A DNA stretch of 64,000 bases, from assembly GCA_964458935.1 (NCBI GenBank), contig CAYWKS010000006.1:62001-126000 (forward strand). The letters are read 5' to 3'. The notes under the pieces were generated by a model. The model was not told where the DNA came from, searched no databases, and saw only the letters and a list, made by a program, of their open reading frames with translations. This DNA is from CAYWKS01 sp964458935. Its GTDB lineage: Bacteria; Planctomycetota; Phycisphaerae; Phycisphaerales; Zrk34. Each line of letters opens with the position of its first letter. Position 1 is the stretch's first letter. This document shows, piece after piece, positions 62,664 to 64,000 of this stretch. A program made the position numbers and the translations under genes.

Positions 62664-63359
62664 ATGGACCTTTCGATCGATTTCGCGAGCGTGACGCGTG
62701 GCCGCGCAGGGCCTTCCGCCTGCGGCGTGGTTATCACCGATCGAACCTCAGCGCGAACCATCCACGAAACCGGTCATTACCTTGGGGACCAGCCCTCGGC
62801 CCAGGCGGCGCTGGTCGCGGCGCTGAGCGAAGCGCTCGACGCGGCGGTACCGCTGGAGCCACAGGCGGTCGAATTGCGGTGCGCCAGCGAATTGCTCGTG
62901 CGTCAGGTGACCGGCCAAAGCCCCGGCGGGGACACGCCGCAGAACCTATTGGATGAAGTCACGATGAAGCTGCTGGCGCTGGACTCGTGGCGGATCGTCG
63001 CCACGGATGCGGCCGAATCGATCCGGGCCGCCGAGTCACTGGCGGAGCGGGCGTTGGCGGGAGCGGGCCAGGTGAGCGACCTCGAAGCGGAGGACGCCAA
63101 GCGGCGGCGCGACGTGCGCTTCACGGGTGTGCCGCAATGGACGGTGCAGTTGATGGAGGAGCCGGAGGGCTGCCCGGCCGCGTGCCGCTGTGGGCAGCGA
63201 TTCGCGTTCGGCCCCGACATCCCCGCGGGCTTGTGTGTGCATGCGGCGTTGATCGCGCTGACCGACGGGCCCATGGTCTGGAACGACCCGCAGCAGCGGC
63301 AGATGACCACGCTGTGCCCGCATTGCTCGTGCACGATCCGCATCCGGCAGATCGACTGA
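62664..63359 (+). CDS. Degenerate RNase H-fold protein with C-terminal zinc-ribbon-like motif
   Basis: A 231-residue protein. The first strand MDLSIDFASVTRGRAGPSAC followed by GVVITD matches the start of RNase HI-like proteins, and D6 aligns with the first catalytic Asp. The expected second and third acids are missing (A49 near AQAALVAAL and A74 in RCASELLVRQVTG, where Rv2228c-type proteins have D in MDSELVVRQM). The fourth acid is not clearly kept. C-terminal Cys pairs CRCG (about 174-177) and CPHCSC (about 218-223) suggest a metal site. ATG 62664 starts at the first strand; an in-frame GTG at 62640 is less likely. Predicted nucleic-acid binder without RNase H activity. Confidence 0.72.
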   Translation: MDLSIDFASVTRGRAGPSACGVVITDRTSARTIHETGHYLGDQPSAQAALVAALSEALDAAVPLEPQAVELRCASELLVRQVTGQSPGGDTPQNLLDEVTMKLLALDSWRIVATDAAESIRAAESLAERALAGAGQVSDLEAEDAKRRRDVRFTGVPQWTVQLMEEPEGCPAACRCGQRFAFGPDIPAGLCVHAALIALTDGPMVWNDPQQRQMTTLCPHCSCTIRIRQID

Positions 63360-63365
63360 CGCGCA

Positions 63366-63953
63366 TCACCAGCCGGTCAAGGTCGGCGTGCGATGGTCGG
63401 TGACCAGCGCGGCGTGGCCGTCGGCGAACAGCGCGCAACGGTCCTGGTGAAAGGCGGGAATCCCGACCCGCCCGAGCGACGTCGCCAGCGTCATCTCGTC
63501 GCTGTCCCACAGCAGCGGGACTTGGGCGGGCGATCGATCGAACGCGTAGGTGACGCCGAGCTGCTCGATCGGCTTGCCGGACAGCGTCACGTTGTAGAAG
63601 TAGCTGATGCCGCAGATCGGATACAAGTGTAGCTCGTCGCCGGGGCATTGAAAGACGCTGCTGGGACCGGACAGGTATGGCCGGAGGAGCATGGAGAGGC
63701 TGGGCGCCTTGCCGGAATAGGACACGGGCGGGGCGAGGTACCGCGCCACCGGGAAGCGGCCGCCGTTGCCGCGGCTCCAGCGTTGCATGGCGGCGCCGAT
63801 GGCCCGCTGTTGCGCCATGCACTGGACTCGACGCGACTCATCGCGGGCTTCGTGCAACGCGGGAAGCAGCACCGCGATGATCACCGTCAGGACCGTGACG
63901 ACGACGAGCAGTTCAATGAGGGTGAACCCTGGCGTATGGCGAATCGCGTGCAT
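63366..63953 (-). CDS. Prepilin-type protein with H-x-DG C-terminal motif
   Basis: A 195-residue protein common in planctomycetes. The signal is TPGFTLIELLVVVTVLTVII (about 7-26), with G/F processing site and Glu at +5. The body has QCPGDELHLYPICGISYFYN and the C-terminal motif HQDRCALFADGHAAL. This is the H-x(8-9)-DG processing-associated pattern of DUF1559-type pseudopilins, here with eight residues between H and DG. The start at 63953 lies directly before MHAIRHTP. It is not part of the gsp block at 10.6-24.7 kb, and such proteins are scattered in Planctomycetota genomes. Its role is unknown. Confidence 0.85.
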   Translation of the reverse strand: MHAIRHTPGFTLIELLVVVTVLTVIIAVLLPALHEARDESRRVQCMAQQRAIGAAMQRWSRGNGGRFPVARYLAPPVSYSGKAPSLSMLLRPYLSGPSSVFQCPGDELHLYPICGISYFYNVTLSGKPIEQLGVTYAFDRSPAQVPLLWDSDEMTLATSLGRVGIPAFHQDRCALFADGHAALVTDHRTPTLTGW

Positions 63954-64000
63954 GATGTGCCCGTCCTTACCACGGGTCTGGTGACCAGCATACAGTAGCC

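Overview
The window reads as chromosomal DNA of a GC-rich planctomycete, most likely class Phycisphaerae. The support is protein-level: a type II secretion/type IV pilus-like operon with very Asp-rich pseudopilins, a Ser/Thr kinase fused to LamG and discoidin-like domains, a stand-alone H-x-DG prepilin, MacAB-type export genes, and many small proteins with no recognisable family. This is inference from gene content, with no marker-gene search. Coding density is high, about 50 protein genes plus two tRNAs. High GC keeps unused frames open, so many long opposite-strand reading frames are shadows.

Layout. 1-10.6 kb: thrS (cut by the left edge), nrdR, a duplicated zinc-ribbon protein, a very large secreted heparinase II/III-like protein, a PhcB-like methyltransferase convergent with an FHA-GAF histidine kinase, tRNA-His with promoter and terminator, and rnhA. 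10.6-24.7 kb: one minus-strand block encoding two PilB/GspE ATPases, PilT, GspF/PilC and six pseudopilins (G, an extra one, H, I, J, K), several joined by ATGA overlaps. 24.8-38.1 kb: a frameshifted secreted protein, a C-terminal processing protease, small unknowns, a GNAT acetyltransferase, a phosphoesterase, valS, a TPR protein, trpF, a rhomboid protease and a thioredoxin-like protein. 38.2-43.8 kb: an overlapping TolC/HlyD/ABC/FtsX export operon. 43.8-48.4 kb: a slightly AT-richer accessory patch with a 53-bp direct repeat around two secreted-protein genes, an IS3-family transposase remnant, a secreted HExxH protein and tRNA-Arg. 48.4-56.4 kb: the Ser/Thr kinase, an AmmeMemoRadiSam radical SAM enzyme, a tiny zinc ribbon and hypF. 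56.4-64 kb: a PP2C phosphatase, TPR protein, a stand-alone homologue of the C-terminal domain of B12-dependent ribonucleotide reductase, a coiled-coil zinc-ribbon protein beside a degenerate RNase H-like protein, and a prepilin.

Functionally the window mixes translation and nucleotide housekeeping with an envelope/secretion programme: secretion motor plus pseudopilins, processing protease, rhomboid, tripartite efflux and receptor kinase. No CRISPR array, prophage, restriction or toxin-antitoxin system was recognised. The best candidates for something little described are the stand-alone NrdJ-tail protein with its unknown partner, the catalytically depleted RNase H-like protein beside its zinc-ribbon neighbour, the repeat-flanked secreted-protein pair, and a recurring TAnnnT-N6-8-start pattern suggesting leaderless transcripts.
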